Shown here: positions 22,890 through 35,258 of the stretch, piece by piece | Numbering within the stretch: position 1 is the stretch's first letter | Layout: each line of letters opens with the position of its first letter | Assembly: GCA_033980235.1 (NCBI GenBank) | Contig: CM067062.1 | Coordinates: 16,209,801 to 16,273,800, forward strand | Direction: 5' to 3' | Source of the DNA: Diadema setosum | Lineage: Eukaryota > Echinodermata > Echinoidea > Diadematoida > Diadematidae | Length of the DNA stretch: 64,000 nt | Program-made: the position numbers and the translations under genes | Notes under the pieces: generated by a model | The model's database searches: none | What the model saw: only the letters and a program-made list of their open reading frames with translations | What the model was told of the DNA's origin: nothing

Positions 22890-23637
22890 CTTGAAAGGAG
22901 ACCAGACATTACCATCAATAGATTCACGGCTCAACACTGCATTTTTTTTTTTCTCTCTCTCTCTCTTTGGGGCCAACTCGGGCCACTCCATTCTTTTGAA
23001 TTGAAATTTTGGTTGCACGGACTAGAAATGTATTGGCCCAAAATAATGAAAACATAACAATTCATTCTAAGAATTAGTTGCCTGAATGGGACACCTATGA
23101 AGCTAAACTTTTTGAAAATTTGGTGACCCGACATTAAGTTTTAATTGCCCCAGGCCACTGAGCCACTGCAAATGCTGAACCATGTAATCACAAGAACAGG
23201 TGCACAATTTACATTTCTTACATTGATGTATCACTCATCAGCCTGTTTTCCCGCAGGACTCTGGCTCAAATTCACAAAGGTGGTACAACTGAAACCATGT
23301 GTAAACCATGGACAATTTATAAGGAGCACCAAGTGTCGCATGGCCTATTTCGTAGACGAAATGTTCATTAATGAAATGAAATGATCATTTCGTCGACGAA
23401 ATGTTGTCAGGTCATTACGAAATGATCATTTCTTCAACAATGACTGATTTCATAACGAAATAGGTCATGCGACACTTGGCGCTCCACACAAATTGTCCAC
23501 GGTTTAAACCATGGTTTAAATTGTACCACCTTCGTGAATTCGGGTCCAAGCCTTTTTAATAGGCAACTCCTCTTCATCCTCACCCCCCCCCCCCCCCACC
23601 CATCCTAATAGTTTCAGATTTCAACAGACAAGCTTAC
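22890..23637. other. Intron with foldback MITE
   Basis: Contains the palindromic element at 23262-23549 and a C-run near 23583-23597. No coding sequence. Confidence 0.75.
23262..23549. mobile_element. Foldback MITE with AAGGTGGTACAA arms
   Basis: Arms of about 95 bp are inverted copies: TTCACAAAGGTGGTACAACT and AAGTGTCGCATGGCCTATTT on the left recur as complements on the right. The centre has repeated CATTTCGTCGACGAAATG words that are themselves palindromic. No coding capacity. Confidence 0.88.
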
Positions 23638-23862
23638 CTTGGAAGGCTCTTTGGCAGGTAGTGCCTGTGATTCAGGGCGCGGTTTAGTCGTTGGCTTCAG
23701 CCTGGTCTGAAGGGAGGGTTTACCAGCAGGGATGGGCAGAACCTTTTTGCCCACTGGTGCCAACTTGGGGGGCGTGGTCCGGGATTCGGGCGTCGCCTCG
23801 GATGAGGATGACCCTTCCAGTGAGCTGCGCGGACTCTTGCTGGGCGTGCTTGTGGGCGTTTT
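23638..23862 (-). CDS. Ser/Thr/Pro/Lys-rich linker exon
   Basis: The acceptor is ATCACTGCAG and the donor is GTAAGCTTG; 225 bp, 75 residues, phase 0 to 0. The peptide begins KTPTSTPSKSPRSSLEGS, includes TPESRTTPPKLAP and KKVLPIPAGKPS, and ends AKEPSK. Many Ser-Pro and Thr-Pro dipeptides are potential proline-directed phosphorylation sites. No folded domain is visible; the stretch is likely a basic disordered linker between the Gly-rich exon and the first Trp/Lys module. Reading frame, borders and phase match both neighbours. Confidence 0.87.
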
Positions 23863-24580
23863 CTGCAGTGATGAAACAGGATCTTTCGTGAGATCTGATT
23901 TGACTCAACTGATGTGACACATCAGGCTCACTCCAAACTGCATACAGCATTCATTTTGCAGTCCGTCTAGCTTATACAAGAACTTCAAACAGGATCCACA
24001 TTAACGCAAATGTACATCTTGATGTATCTTAAGTTAAAAGGCAAGTGTAATGGAACTACCAAAAATGTTAAAAACTTTTGACTAAAAGGGGGTGTCTAAC
24101 TGAACAGAGAAAGTTTACATATGTTTGCGAACACGGGAATTTTAGGTTTCATCATGGCTCATAAACAGTTGCAATCAAATTTGCAAACAGATTTCCATGT
24201 GCAAAGAAATCTGAACATGCATCTGTTTTACGAACTTGATTGCCTGACGAAACCCAAAATTTGCTACGTTCACAAACAGTCGCCTCTCAGTGAGATAACT
24301 CCTTTAGTCAAAACTTGCCATCTACAAATTTCACTCCTCTCTACAGCGAAATGCTGTCAGACTTTGTACGATTGGATGATGGTGATCATTTCTTGGTACC
24401 ACTATAGAGAGTTACAAGGATGTGGAGTCATTCACGAATGATTTATAAACTTCAAACACACATACCAAAGCATTAAAAAGACACCATTTCTCCATGAGCT
24501 GCAATATGGACAAAAGGGAAATATACTCAATATTAATTCAGGCAGGTATATAAACTTTTAATTTAAGGAGATATACTTAC
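23863..24580. other. Intron
   Basis: No coding or repeat feature I can name. Confidence 0.7.
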
Positions 24581-24768
24581 TTTTAATTTGGCAGCTCCGA
24601 GTCCCGCTCCAAGCCCAGGCAGGATCATGGGCCCTAGGCCTATACCTCCAGGCGGCCTCCTGCCCCCCATGCCTGGCTTGCTGGCTGGCTCCGGTGGAGT
24701 GGACTTGGTCTGGCTGGCTTCATCCTCCTCCTCTTCCTCGTCGATGCTGTTTTTCTTTGGTCGAGGCT
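24581..24768 (-). CDS. Exon with acidic stretch and Gly/Pro/Leu-rich segment
   Basis: The acceptor is CTCTGTAG and the donor is GTAAGTATA; 188 bp, phase 1 in, phase 0 out. The split codon gives Glu, then PRPKKNSIDEEEEEDEASQ, a TPPEPASKPG linker, and a Gly-rich block that includes GGRRPPGGIGLGPMILPGLG and ends GAAKLK. The Gly/Pro/Leu run is unusual within this otherwise charged protein and may be a short hydrophobic interaction segment. Proline/glycine blocks next to basic capping-protein-binding motifs occur in some actin regulators, but I do not recognise a specific family. The exon is secure. Confidence 0.9.
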
Positions 24769-25496
24769 CTACAGAGACAGCACAGAGACGTCTGGTCTTT
24801 GGTATTTGACTTTGATTTACCTGATGGATCTTCTTCAGATTTTCTTCTCTTTCCTCATTTTCAAATAACAGCTCATGAATGGTAAATTCGACACCATACT
24901 CAAAAGATAATTGGCATTTTGTGATTCCATCAACTTATTCCTTGTCTCCTTTTGACTTGCTTTAATCTTCATCCTTGTTTGTTCTATTCAAAAATTTGGT
25001 CACAGCAGATGCATTTATAATATCCCCATCCATTCATTTTCACTCCAACTTGATCAACAAACACACACACATACAAGTAAGACAAACACACACACACACA
25101 CACACACAAATAATGACATACTGTAAAAGTGGAAATTTTCGCGATGATGAAATTTTCGCGCATTTCGCGTAACCAGAAACTAGCGCGAAAATAAAAGCAC
25201 GCGAATATTTTTGTTTGCCGTATGTTCCTGTACTTGGCGTGTGATTTCGTGGAATTAAAAACATGCAAAACTCTTCTCACCCGGCCAAGCGCGAAAAATT
25301 AGTCGCGCAAAAATATCCACTTTTACAGTAACAAAAGACTATAAATGTGGCTATACATCATAAAAGTCCTTCATGTAATATTGGCTGAGTTTCTAGTAAG
25401 CCTGTAAATAAATGGTTTCAAACTTCAATGTCAATTATGGGATTTGGTAATTAAACAGTAATGGGAGTAATTATGCTCACATCATTTGATACCCAC
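24769..25496. other. Intron with CA microsatellite and MITE
   Basis: A (CA)n tract at about 25085-25108 is followed directly by the MITE at 25121-25328. Confidence 0.85.
25121..25328. mobile_element. TA-flanked TTTTCGCG MITE, CTGTAAAAGTGG type
   Basis: A 208-bp element with ends CTGTAAAAGTGGAAATTTTC and the complement of CTGTAAAAGTGGATATTTTT, flanked by TA on both sides. TTTCGCG and GCGCGAAAA words fill the interior. Related to the copies at 14130-14222 (truncated), 19339-19542 and 50163-50382. Confidence 0.9.
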
Positions 25497-25644
25497 CTGT
25501 AGAGTCAACAAACATCCACTTCTCCTCCTCACCACCAGAGAAGCGCTTCGTGATGGGTCTCCGTTGGGCCAGGGGCCCCACTCGGCTAAGCCTGGCCCGG
25601 GACTTCTGGGCCTCGTTGTCCAACGTTTCAATGGGATCCAGTCC
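25497..25644 (-). CDS. Exon with basic RVGPLAQRRPITKRF patch
   Basis: The acceptor is CTCTCCCCAG and the donor is GTGGGTATC; 148 bp, phase 0 in, phase 1 out. The peptide begins GLDPIETLDNEAQKSR, then has the basic patch RLSRVGPLAQRRPITKRF, and ends GGEEEKWMFVDST. The spacing of Arg, Pro and Arg-Arg-Pro resembles the capping-protein interaction type of motif in a general way, without the canonical Leu-x-His-x-Thr start. It could instead be a phosphoinositide- or actin-binding basic patch. The other two frames read poorly, and this frame joins the neighbouring exons with correct phase. Confidence 0.88.
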
Positions 25645-27793
25645 CTGGGGAGAGGGAATAGGAGCACGATTAGATCCAAGACTACCAGTAAGACTTTTCT
25701 TTCTTTCTTCCTTTCTGTTTTCTTTAATACTGAGTTCTGCCTAATTCAGCAAAGTTTTCCATTGGGTACTTACGGTGGGAAATTTCACAACAAAAGGAGA
25801 CTACTGTAGATTACTGCAATTCCTGCTACAATAATAAGTAAGCACAAGCAGAAATTAGATAACCAAGCTACTCTATTTAAGTTGGAATGTGTATGTCTTG
25901 ACGACTCATTAAAAGTTTTCATATGATTTCAGCATGTACAGAAGCCATCTCACTGAAAAGTCACAGTGAGAATATGCTACAACATTTGACAGGTTTCATG
26001 GTCATGGTGTTAATCCTTCATTTTTTGAATTTCTAGGCAATTCTATATAATTTTATTCTCAAATCAAAGCCACGAAAAACACGGACAGAATAATATTTCA
26101 CTAGCATCACCAGCAATAGCCATCCAACATGTACAAATTTTCTGTAACCTTCAAAGGGGTGAAAAGAAATATAGGGTCCATTAACGGAGATGATCCATAT
26201 ATTCTTTACACAAAACAACAACATCACCATCACTATCACCAGAATGACAACAACAACAACAACAACAATAAAAGGACTGTTCATCACTCAACTATTCATG
26301 GCCAACTCAAGTACCTGGGCAGTGCAGGGCAAATGTAATATCATACTATACTTAGTATCACTTTTACCAGCAACTTTGCCATCTAGAAACAGCTTGAAAG
26401 AGAGAGAGAAAAAAACCCCCCCACAAACTCTAGTGCGTTGCGCAACCACAACATACAGCATACAATTGTAGGTTTTACAGTCAAAGCTATTTTGGCTGGA
26501 CAACAAAGGAAGCTACTCTGGTTACAGTCAAAGGGAAAACTTTGTGCCACATTGTCTTTTTCTGTGCTAATTAGAAAAGTTGGACAGACACAATTTGTGC
26601 TGGATTTCATATCAAACTTCAGGTTAGAAAATTAGACACACAGTAAGCGTTAATTCAATATTATATCCCGCATAATACAGCATACAAAATAGAAGGGAAA
26701 TACAATACACAAAATAGCCAGTTTATCAACTTTTTAATCAACTTTTACAAACACCCTGCCTGACAAATGAAACTCAGCATTCTTTCCAAAGAATGTCAGT
26801 GTAGTGGTTTAGATTCCACCCACTGTCCAGAATCACCACAATTATGCGGATGAGACTTTTTTTCCTGTCATATTTCAATATCTCCCCAAAATATTTGTGT
26901 GTTTACCATATTTTCATGATAAAAAACTGTAATCTAGCAGTGCGCGAAGGTCATGATCAGTTCCACACTAGCTGCCAAATATTCCATGTTTATCTGTTTA
27001 TATTTGACTGCCTGTGCACCTACATGTACATGTACAAGGCTCATTTTCACAAAAATGCCATTTATCAGGCAGCAGGCTCACATGATATTAGTTCTGGTAG
27101 GTTTGGTTTGTTTATTTGATTGTTTGAGTTTTGTAAACGAAAGGATGATCATATTTATCTGAAGTGGAAAGCAAGGAATCTGGATAATGTCAATATCTAT
27201 ACCGAACAGAAGAAACAAACAATTGTGCCTGACGATAAAAATTCAAACAATCTCTTCCCTTGATCAAAAATGACATTTCATAGAAGGTAAATCAACCCTC
27301 AAAAGTGCTGTGTAATTTACTTCCTGCCATGAAACATAGTTCTGTCAAAATTACTTCCATTAAATTGAACTCATGCATGTCACTCACATAACTTTATTGA
27401 GTGAGCATTCACCGACTGGTACGCTCATCATCTACTGCAAGAACAGCAGACACATACACGTCAAGGTAGCTCACACCTCACAATAAGTCAAGAAAGGGGG
27501 TAAAAAAATATGAATCATGTCAAATAATCCCCACTCTAATCCCTGCTGATCTCGGTTAAAAATAGAACTGAACCGTTGTGTGGATGCCATGGATCCTCCC
27601 CATTAATGAATGCCTTGTGATTGTGAGTACCACGTTCTATGACTGGCGACAAGGAACAGAACCCTCAGATATATCCAACCCTACCACCCCCCCCCCCCCC
27701 ATACACGCAGCCAACAGAACTACATATAGCTGCACAGCACATATTGTGCCGAACCGAACATATTGTGCGGAATATTTTTTCATCTTGTACATG

Positions 27794-27832
27794 CAAGGAG
27801 GTACTAGGCGAGCCACACCTAGTACCTCCTTG
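27794..27832. other. Perfect 15-bp stem-loop
   Basis: CAAGGAGGTACTAGG (27794-27808) is perfectly complementary to CCTAGTACCTCCTTG (27818-27832) around a 9-base loop. Flanking TGTACATG words can pair further with a small offset. It could be a tiny foldback element or a structured RNA. The arms are short for a microRNA precursor. Confidence 0.75.
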
Positions 27833-28729
27833 GTACATGTACATGCCAAATTCCCCCCCACAGCCATGTCACCCCCTGCCCCACACCAGCACACTTTAAG
27901 TTTTCCCCCAACTTGTCACTGTTATTTATTGGAAATAGTGACAAGCATAATCCATAATTGGTCCTTTCCTCTCTGCAAATTTTCATATTTTCATTAATTT
28001 CCGTTTTGCCTATCTGAACACATTTTTATTTTCCATAATCTTAAAAATACATGAATACATATAAAAACAAATACATCTTTCAAATAAAGCCTTCTGTGGA
28101 CAATTTATGTGTTTTTATTCTATATTTCCTGTGTGAGCACCATCACATACCCCACAGATCATGATAAAGATATGCACTCTTCACATTATACAGTATCTGT
28201 GTACTACAAGCACCTGACTGGATCTTGTACATCGCCATCATCGTCGCCCTTTCGCGAACTGTTGCTGGTCTAATAAGCGCACCGCATAAACCACCACTAA
28301 CAAATTCTATAAATATCTTCTTCATATAGCCTTGGTTAAGCCTTCATTGCTTCGTCCCTCCCTCATAGCACATCCCCACAGCCAATCTATTGGGGTCACA
28401 TAAAATACCAACAAAAAAAAAAACATCATAGAATGACTATACAGCATGCCCTTCAGCATATAACAGCAAGAAAATCTGTATTTTCCAATGAAAGCATCAT
28501 GTATCCACAGCAAATGTAGAGGAAAGTTTCAACAAGGATGGTACACAAAGCATATTTATCCTATCTCTTAAACAAAAAAGAGCACTGCATATTTCACTGC
28601 CATATGCCTGTTTACTGAGACATTGTGATAATAAATATTTTATAACACATCTTATCTGCATTAGCATCATACTATGTGTATGAAGTTTAAGGATTTGATG
28701 CAATGCAATCTAAACTTAACACTTTTATT

Positions 28730-29546
28730 AGGCGTGTCTTCATCATCCCGAAGTTTCAAAATAGCGCGCTATCTTGCGGTTACCAAAGTAGTCCGATGTC
28801 AAGATAGCGCGCTATCTGTGTAGTGAAGACGCAAATAGCGCGCTATTTGATCGGGAAAATTTCCCCCAAAATCTTGGTCTAGTTCGTGAACTAGAGCGCT
28901 AATTCGTGAAATAGCGTGCTATCTCGGGTGCGTCTCCATCAGCCAAAAATTTTCTCGATCCCTCCACGCTTCTGGTTAGCCAGCTGGCTATTGAAAGCGC
29001 ATGTACAAGCTATAGTGATTGTGTATAGTGCATACACTCACGGTGTATTCAAGGATCACATGTGTGTTCTAGGCCTACTTTTGTTGACATCTTTAAAACC
29101 AGGGAGGTGATTCCGTGCATGCTAGCTGTTTTTTGTAAACTTCTTCTTCTGGTCCACTCTACCTTAGCTAAAGATTCTTGCAGATTGTGTGTATTTTGGA
29201 TTTGTTTATCATGCATGCAATTCGTTCATTTCACATAAGATGTGTCACTGGACAGAAGAGTAGCGTTATTAATATCCCTTTGGAGAGAATTATTTGCTGT
29301 ACTGCTCACCTCCCTGGTTGTAGTATCGTACATACGGTGTTGTAGGAGATTTTGAGTGGGAAATCCACTTTCGAACAGCGAGCTAGGCAGAGTAATGATG
29401 CAAAGTGCGCATGTGTCAATTTTCGGACTAATTTCCCGAAGTAGGCTGTTCGAGCTGATGAAGACGCACATTCGCTCTATCGGGCTATTTTCTAAGACTG
29501 AAAAATGTCCCGCTAGTTTGAACTTCGGGCTGATGAAGACACGCCT
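28730..29546. mobile_element. Inverted-repeat element with AGGCGTGTCTTCATC ends
   Basis: The left end AGGCGTGTCTTCATCATCCC and the right end complement AGGCGTGTCTTCATCAGCCC are about 28-30 bp inverted repeats enclosing 817 bp. Subterminal parts repeat TAGCGCGCTAT and GATGAAGACGCA words. Short AT-rich frames only. A nonautonomous DNA transposon of unknown superfamily. Confidence 0.85.
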
Positions 29547-31038
29547 ATTTTCTACCTATAAATCACTCTGCTGCCTCCCATGGGTTTTCATCCAAATTTT
29601 CTTCGTCTACTTCTTTATTTAATACTTAATTTTCATTGCTGGGCAAATTTGTACAACTCTATCCACTCCACCCCCCCCCCCCCAGACATTTTGACGAGGC
29701 TGTCCTGCGAAGCACTCTGCCATCTCAAATTCTCATCACTAGAATCCAACATTTTCCATGGCGATGGCTAATAAGTACATCCCAAAAGTCTATTCAAGCT
29801 GTCACATTTAATTTGTCTCCAGTCGAGAAAGCCGCGTACAGCGGGAGGGTTGCCTTGCTGTAGCCAGGCGGAACAGGAGACAGTCAGAGTGACAAGGCAA
29901 CGTGTCATTTGATAGCAACATTTCCCTGAAAATATTTTGCATTTATGCTCCATATTTCCTTTTTACGATGTATTTGGGTAACCTGTGGTGAAAAAAACAC
30001 TGAGAATTACAGATGTTGTCTTAACCTCAGCTCACATCCTCCAGGTTTCCATAAAAAATGTACCACCTTTCACCAGTTATCGCTACAGGGATCTGTCAAG
30101 TATTGACATGATATGCCATTTATCTTCTTTTCCACACTATATCCCTGACAGAATTCAAATAAAAATGACCTACTCAAAGGAAAGCACACAAAATTAACTT
30201 TTCCTCTACAGTGTATCCCATATATTGAAAACCTAGAAACACAATGAAAGCATCCTACTGTATCCATCTGTTGTGATATATGCATCAAGGAATAGGCCTA
30301 CCCAAGAAGGTATCTTCTTGGCATATTTCTGAAACCTAACACGAGTTCAATGAATATTTTGGCATACCAAAATGGGAAGATTGGCTTTGATTTTCGCAAT
30401 GAAAAACAAAATCAAAGCAGTTTACCTTTTACCCTAAAGAAACAATGCAAAAAATACAGTCATCGTGGAATAATTTTATACCTAACAAGGATATGAAAGC
30501 AATGAGAAGACTAATCCTCTATAAAGTGACAATAGGCCTACTTTGTCATGGCATGACAGTGATAACCACAGGCAAGTGCTGAGAAAGGAGTTTCCTGACA
30601 CATTTTAAACCACACATACACTATGTGGTCAGTGTGTTGTTAGGCTAGACTAACCACTCAGTCTATACAGCCCCCCCCCATTGCCTAGTTTTTAACATTG
30701 AGACTTTTAATAATAGGACACACACTTGTAATGTGTTGCAGTCTAATCACGCCATCACTGTACATGTAAATTCTGCAAACACAACTAGGCGAATATATGA
30801 CAAGTTTGTAATTTAAAATGTATTAAAGAGTCATACAAGGATTACTTGAGGTTTATGAGGAAGGTTTTAAAAAACACCTCAACATCTTATTCAAAACCTT
30901 TTAATTAATACACAAGCAAGGTGTAGAGGCACTGCTCCTTATTGGTAGTGCACGATATGTGGTCACAAGAACATCTTCCGAAATCCTACATGAAGCAGCT
31001 TTAACTTTTCAACTGGTCATCTACCTCTATTCTATCTA

Positions 31039-31662
31039 CTGTATACGCTGTTATTTTCGTGAGGGTTTTATTTTCGTGAATTTCGCGAGCTTTGGGCTGA
31101 TCGCGAAATTAAAGACACGCGAAAATATTACCCCGTCATACCTTATGTACAACTTGATGACAAAATCGAGTGCGTACGGTGCGATCGATTCTGGAAGTGC
31201 AGTACGATGATAAACATGCATCAAAATGTGCAATCTCCGTGCTACGTTACCCTACGCGAACGAACACCGGCTCGACGTGGTTGGGTGAGGCCTAACAGTT
31301 AGGGATGCATGTAAAGCTCTGAAACTTTGTAGTCTACATCTATTTGTTGCAACATTTGGTAGGTACTTGTGAATGCCGTGTGTGAGTGTCTCACTGCAAG
31401 TTCCCGTAATTATTGTTTCATTTTATAAATCTTCTACTGTGTCTTTTCTATTGTCATGTTTGGGAAGTCACAATGCAAATGGAAAAAACGTTACGAGTAC
31501 ATTGGCAAGTCTTTGAACATGTTTCTCGGGCTTGGCAGTAGACCCTACTACTACTAGTATCAATCGTGAATTTAACAACACGCGAAAATGCCACTGATAC
31601 CGTGATTCGCGAAAATATCTGTTCGCGAAAATATCTGTATGCGAAAATATTGGCTTATACAG
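31039..31662. mobile_element. TA-flanked TTTTCGCG MITE family, longer member
   Basis: The left end CTGTATACGCTGTTATTTTC and the right complement CTGTATAAGCCAATATTTTC are flanked by TA. CGCGAAAATAT words lie near both ends. At 624 bp it is longer than related copies, so it may contain unrelated inserted sequence or be two separate ends. Confidence 0.7.
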
Positions 31663-31873
31663 TATTCTTGTGGCATTAGAAGTCTTCCTCCTGTGTGTTA
31701 GTTTAGTGTATTACCTAAGCTGTTGGTTCCAGCCACTCTGCCTATAATCAGCAGTGAAGAAAAGATCCTTTGCACATGTGCATTAACCCTTTATGTGTTT
31801 TACATGCTAATTGGCACAGAAACCCATAGCATTGTACACACTGTCCAAAGGCTCTGGAATATAAAGGGTTTAA

Positions 31874-32229
31874 AGGGGATGGCTAGTAACTGATCAGTGG
31901 GAATCAATGGAATGCTGGGGGATGATTGTTCAAAGCCTTGTGGGATTCATTTAAGAGTACATTTTATATCTATTGTTGAGTGAAAATTATTTGCTTCAGA
32001 ATGGTCTCATATTCAAGTAAAGTGCAGTTTAATGTTTCCAGGTTAGCATGCCTGTACAGTGACGGGACATTAAACTGCACATTACTTGAATATGAGACCG
32101 TTCTGAAGCAAATAATTTTCACACAACAATAGATATATAATGTATGCTTAAATGAATCCCACAAGCATTAGAACAATCATCCCCCAGCATTCCCACTGAT
32201 TCCCACTGATCAGTTACTAGCCACCCCCT
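31874..32229. mobile_element. TTAA-flanked foldback MITE, intact copy 2
   Basis: A 356-bp element with arms of about 160 bp starting AGGGGATGGCTAGTAACTGA, TTAA outside both ends (31870-31873 and 32230-32233). It is the same element as 11392-12554 but without the nested insertion, and shows the original sequence GCAGTTTAATGTTTCC at the insertion point. Confidence 0.93.
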
Positions 32230-32365
32230 TTAAGGTGGCAAGGCTTTACTTGCTCTCGATTTACACTGGCCAACAACAATGCTAGATTCATTCCTAGATA
32301 TTCACAATCTAAGGGAAGCCCTTGAATCATACGTGCTGTGCTGTACAAGACATTGTTTTGGTATC

Positions 32366-32486
32366 TGGGCCCTGTTTTATTGAGAGTTAAAATTGATTAT
32401 ATAGTTGATTTCAACTGTAAGTCTATGGAAGCCTGTGCAGTAAGGAAATTTAAAATCGATTTTATCTTTTGATAAAACAAGGCCCT
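32366..32486. mobile_element. Short MITE with GGGCCCTGTTTTAT ends
   Basis: About 120 bp, with an end TGGGCCCTGTTTTATT and the complement AGGGCCTTGTTTTATC on the right. The interior has AAAATTGATT and AAAATCGATTTTA words in opposite orientation. Confidence 0.7.
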
Positions 32487-32874
32487 AGCTCCTTGAATAT
32501 GAGCAGAGCATATGAAAGAAGAATGCAACTTTCCTTCCCTCTTCCATTCTATGTAAAATCAAAATTTGATTCCTCTTTCTCAATAATTTAGACACCAATG
32601 TATTCCTGTCATCGTATACAAGATATCATTTCCCTACTGTGATCCTAAAACCACTGGGAAACATTATCCAGTATACAGTGGCCGACTAACAAGAAAACCA
32701 GATTTATCTGGTAAACTTTATTTGCTGATCTTGATACCATTAGATTTTCTGGACTCTAATATTTCCACTAATATAAAATAATTTATAAATACAAAGGAGC
32801 TAGTAACCAAATGATTTTATAGAAAAAAATAAAAGAAAAAGATTAAGTGTATTCAAGCATAATGAAGATATTAT

Positions 32875-33664
32875 GGGCAACTCCGCAATTAGGTGGACAT
32901 GACATGGATAAAAGAAATGTGCCTCTTTATCTTACCCTTTAATCTAGGTATCAACTAATGCCATGGATGTTCACCAATCATTAGGGTCTTTCAAATTCAG
33001 TAGATTTTATTTTTCGTATTCATTGATTTTGTGAGATCTAAAACCATCATTTAAAATGTACATGTGGGACTGGGGATGCTGAAATTCACTTAAATGCAAA
33101 TTACAGTGGGTTCCTTTGAAATTTTTTCCTCAAAGTTTTGCTAAAGGGTAAAAGATGAATACATTTAAATACTCCAGAAGTCATGTGACATTTTGTCAAT
33201 TACAAAAGGGTGAAATGACCTGCGGAATTACTCCGGACAAATGTAACGTTACTAACCGTAACGTTACTAACCGTAACGTTACTAACCATGCTTTAGGGGG
33301 TCTAGCTAAAAAATTATTAGTCGAACTGCTAAAAAAATTTGCATGAACATTTGTCATGATCCAACAATTGAAATTAATGCAACACTTTGTGTGAAGTAAC
33401 TTGAATTTTTGCACACTTTTTGTTACAAGACATTGATTTTTTTGTCATGTCCTTTTTTCGTAACGTTACTAACCAGCCCTTTAAGTTGCTATAGCAATTC
33501 TAATATTTCTTGGATTGTGTTCATTCTTTTCTGTATCATAAACCTGGGAAGGATGAACATGTTTTTGACATAATTTTGACTTGAAGTGAATAAATGGTAA
33601 TTTAGTGGTAAAAACAAATATCTAAATTTGTTCAAATGTAACGTTACTAACCGCGGAATTGCCC
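32875..33664. mobile_element. Element with GGGCAA ends and GTAACGTTACTAACC repeats
   Basis: The left end GGGCAACTCCGC and the right complement GGGCAATTCCGCGG are flanked by TTAT on both sides (32871-32874 and 33665-33668), giving a 790-bp unit. Inside, the 15-base word GTAACGTTACTAACC occurs three times in tandem (33243-33287) and again at 33460-33474 and 33638-33652. The word contains the palindrome TAACGTTA. Confidence 0.7.
33243..33287 (+). repeat. 15-bp tandem repeat, 3 copies
   Basis: Three exact consecutive copies of GTAACGTTACTAACC, with two further single copies in the same element. Spaced identical copies suggest a binding-site array or a replication product within the transposon. 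Confidence 0.9.
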
Positions 33665-34550
33665 TTATACATTATTTCTACACATACATGTATACTGGTA
33701 AAACTGATTTAAAACACACTTTTTAATCAAAAAGAAAGAAAACTGTTAAGTTTCAAAACATTAACTGACTTTCAAAGTAATGCAGGTGAATTCATAAAAA
33801 GAGGTAGTAATAAAGAGGTAGTAATGACATCTATGTTTGATACCCTGATAAAACTTCAAATGTTTTCTTTTCAATATTATTGAAAAGATCTAGATATGAT
33901 GTGATTTAAAATCACATCATATCAATGGGATTATTCTTTGCTTTTAATGTGGGGAATTTATACTATCAGGGTTTAATAGTTAGTCTTGTTAGAGTGAGTT
34001 TTTTAATAATTTTTAAAAGTTAGTCTTGTTAGAGTGAGTTTTTAAGCCTATGAAATAGCTTGAAATGGATCCAGTGCTCTGACCAGTACGCAAGCAATGT
34101 GACGTACAGGTGCCATGTTCACTCAAGACAAAACTACAAACATCACTTGAAGCAATATCGTGTGCTCTTCTAGCCTGCCTCACTATTATAAATGAGGTCG
34201 TCAAGCCGCACTTCATTCCAACCTCTATCATCCAGCCATGTCGTGACTGGCAGCCATCGAGATAAAGTGCTTTGGCCAGATATGGGAGAAACAATGTTCA
34301 GATCTGTATGTACACACTGTAAATGAGTACAAGCAGGCTACTGACAAAATGGTAGCTAAGTAGACAATGTACACTGCAACAGCACTGTAACTTAACTTAT
34401 GCTAGCCTACTTAATATCATAAGCATGAAATTGAAACATTTTACTGTTTATTGTAAAATTCATGAGTTTTGTTGGAGTTTTGATTGCATTTGAAATCACT
34501 CTTCTTTTCTTTTCTTTTCTTTTATTGTCTTCACTGCTTGAAGGCGTCTG

Positions 34551-34712
34551 GATAATTATATTATATTGGATGGCTATGAATGGGATACCAGGGAATATTG
34601 CACGAGTTAGGGACAATATTGCACGAATCGAAGATGAGTGCAATATTGACTCTAACGAGTGCAATATTCCCTGGTATTCCATGAATCAAGGCCATCCAAT
34701 ATAATTATTATC
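34551..34712. mobile_element. Small foldback MITE
   Basis: Left TTATATTGGATGGC and right GCCATCCAATATAA are inverted copies. Further inside, GGGAATATTGCACGAGTTAG pairs with CTAACGAGTGCAATATTCCC. About 160 bp, no coding capacity. Confidence 0.85.
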
Positions 34713-35258
34713 ATCTATACAATCAAGTAGAGCAACCATGAACTGCACAAAATTACCCGGCTTCTACTCGTCTTTGAAGTTGACTCGGCAGTCCCATCCC
34801 AGCGCTGAAAAGGGGAAGCCCCTAAAACTGCGTATTGAAACAAACAACTAGCAAGATGTTTGCGCGCATGTGAAAAATGTAACAAAATGACGCGCACTTA
34901 GTAGCAAGCATTTGCGCATTCAGCAAGCGCTCACGCAATAAACGAGACAGAATTGAATATCGTGTGATCTTGAACGGCAATTAACAACGGTAGCCTATGG
35001 GGAATTAATACGTTGGTCTATGCGATTTGTTCAATATGCTCCGATATTGAATGGTAAAAATTAAGCGGACTACAATACACGTTTTTAATGCGCCGCTAAA
35101 ACGTCCTATATAGATGATAATAGAGAAGTCTGGCTGAGAGAGGGCCAAATTGTCCTGGTTGGACTGTACTGTATAATGGCTCTCAAAGTACAGCAGAGAC
35201 AAACTACAAAAGTTAAACGTGCACAAAATGTGAATTGCCATCCCATCGATCTACTTAC

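Larger units (their letters stand above)
25645..35258. other. Large intron, repeat- and MITE-rich
   Basis: No exon seen in 9.6 kb. It contains CAA repeats (about 26247-26270), a perfect hairpin (27794-27832), inverted-repeat elements (28730-29546, 31039-31662, 31874-32229, 32366-32486, 32875-33664, 34551-34712) and small duplications (about 33979-34042). The region 34850-34950 is somewhat CpG-rich. Confidence 0.75.
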
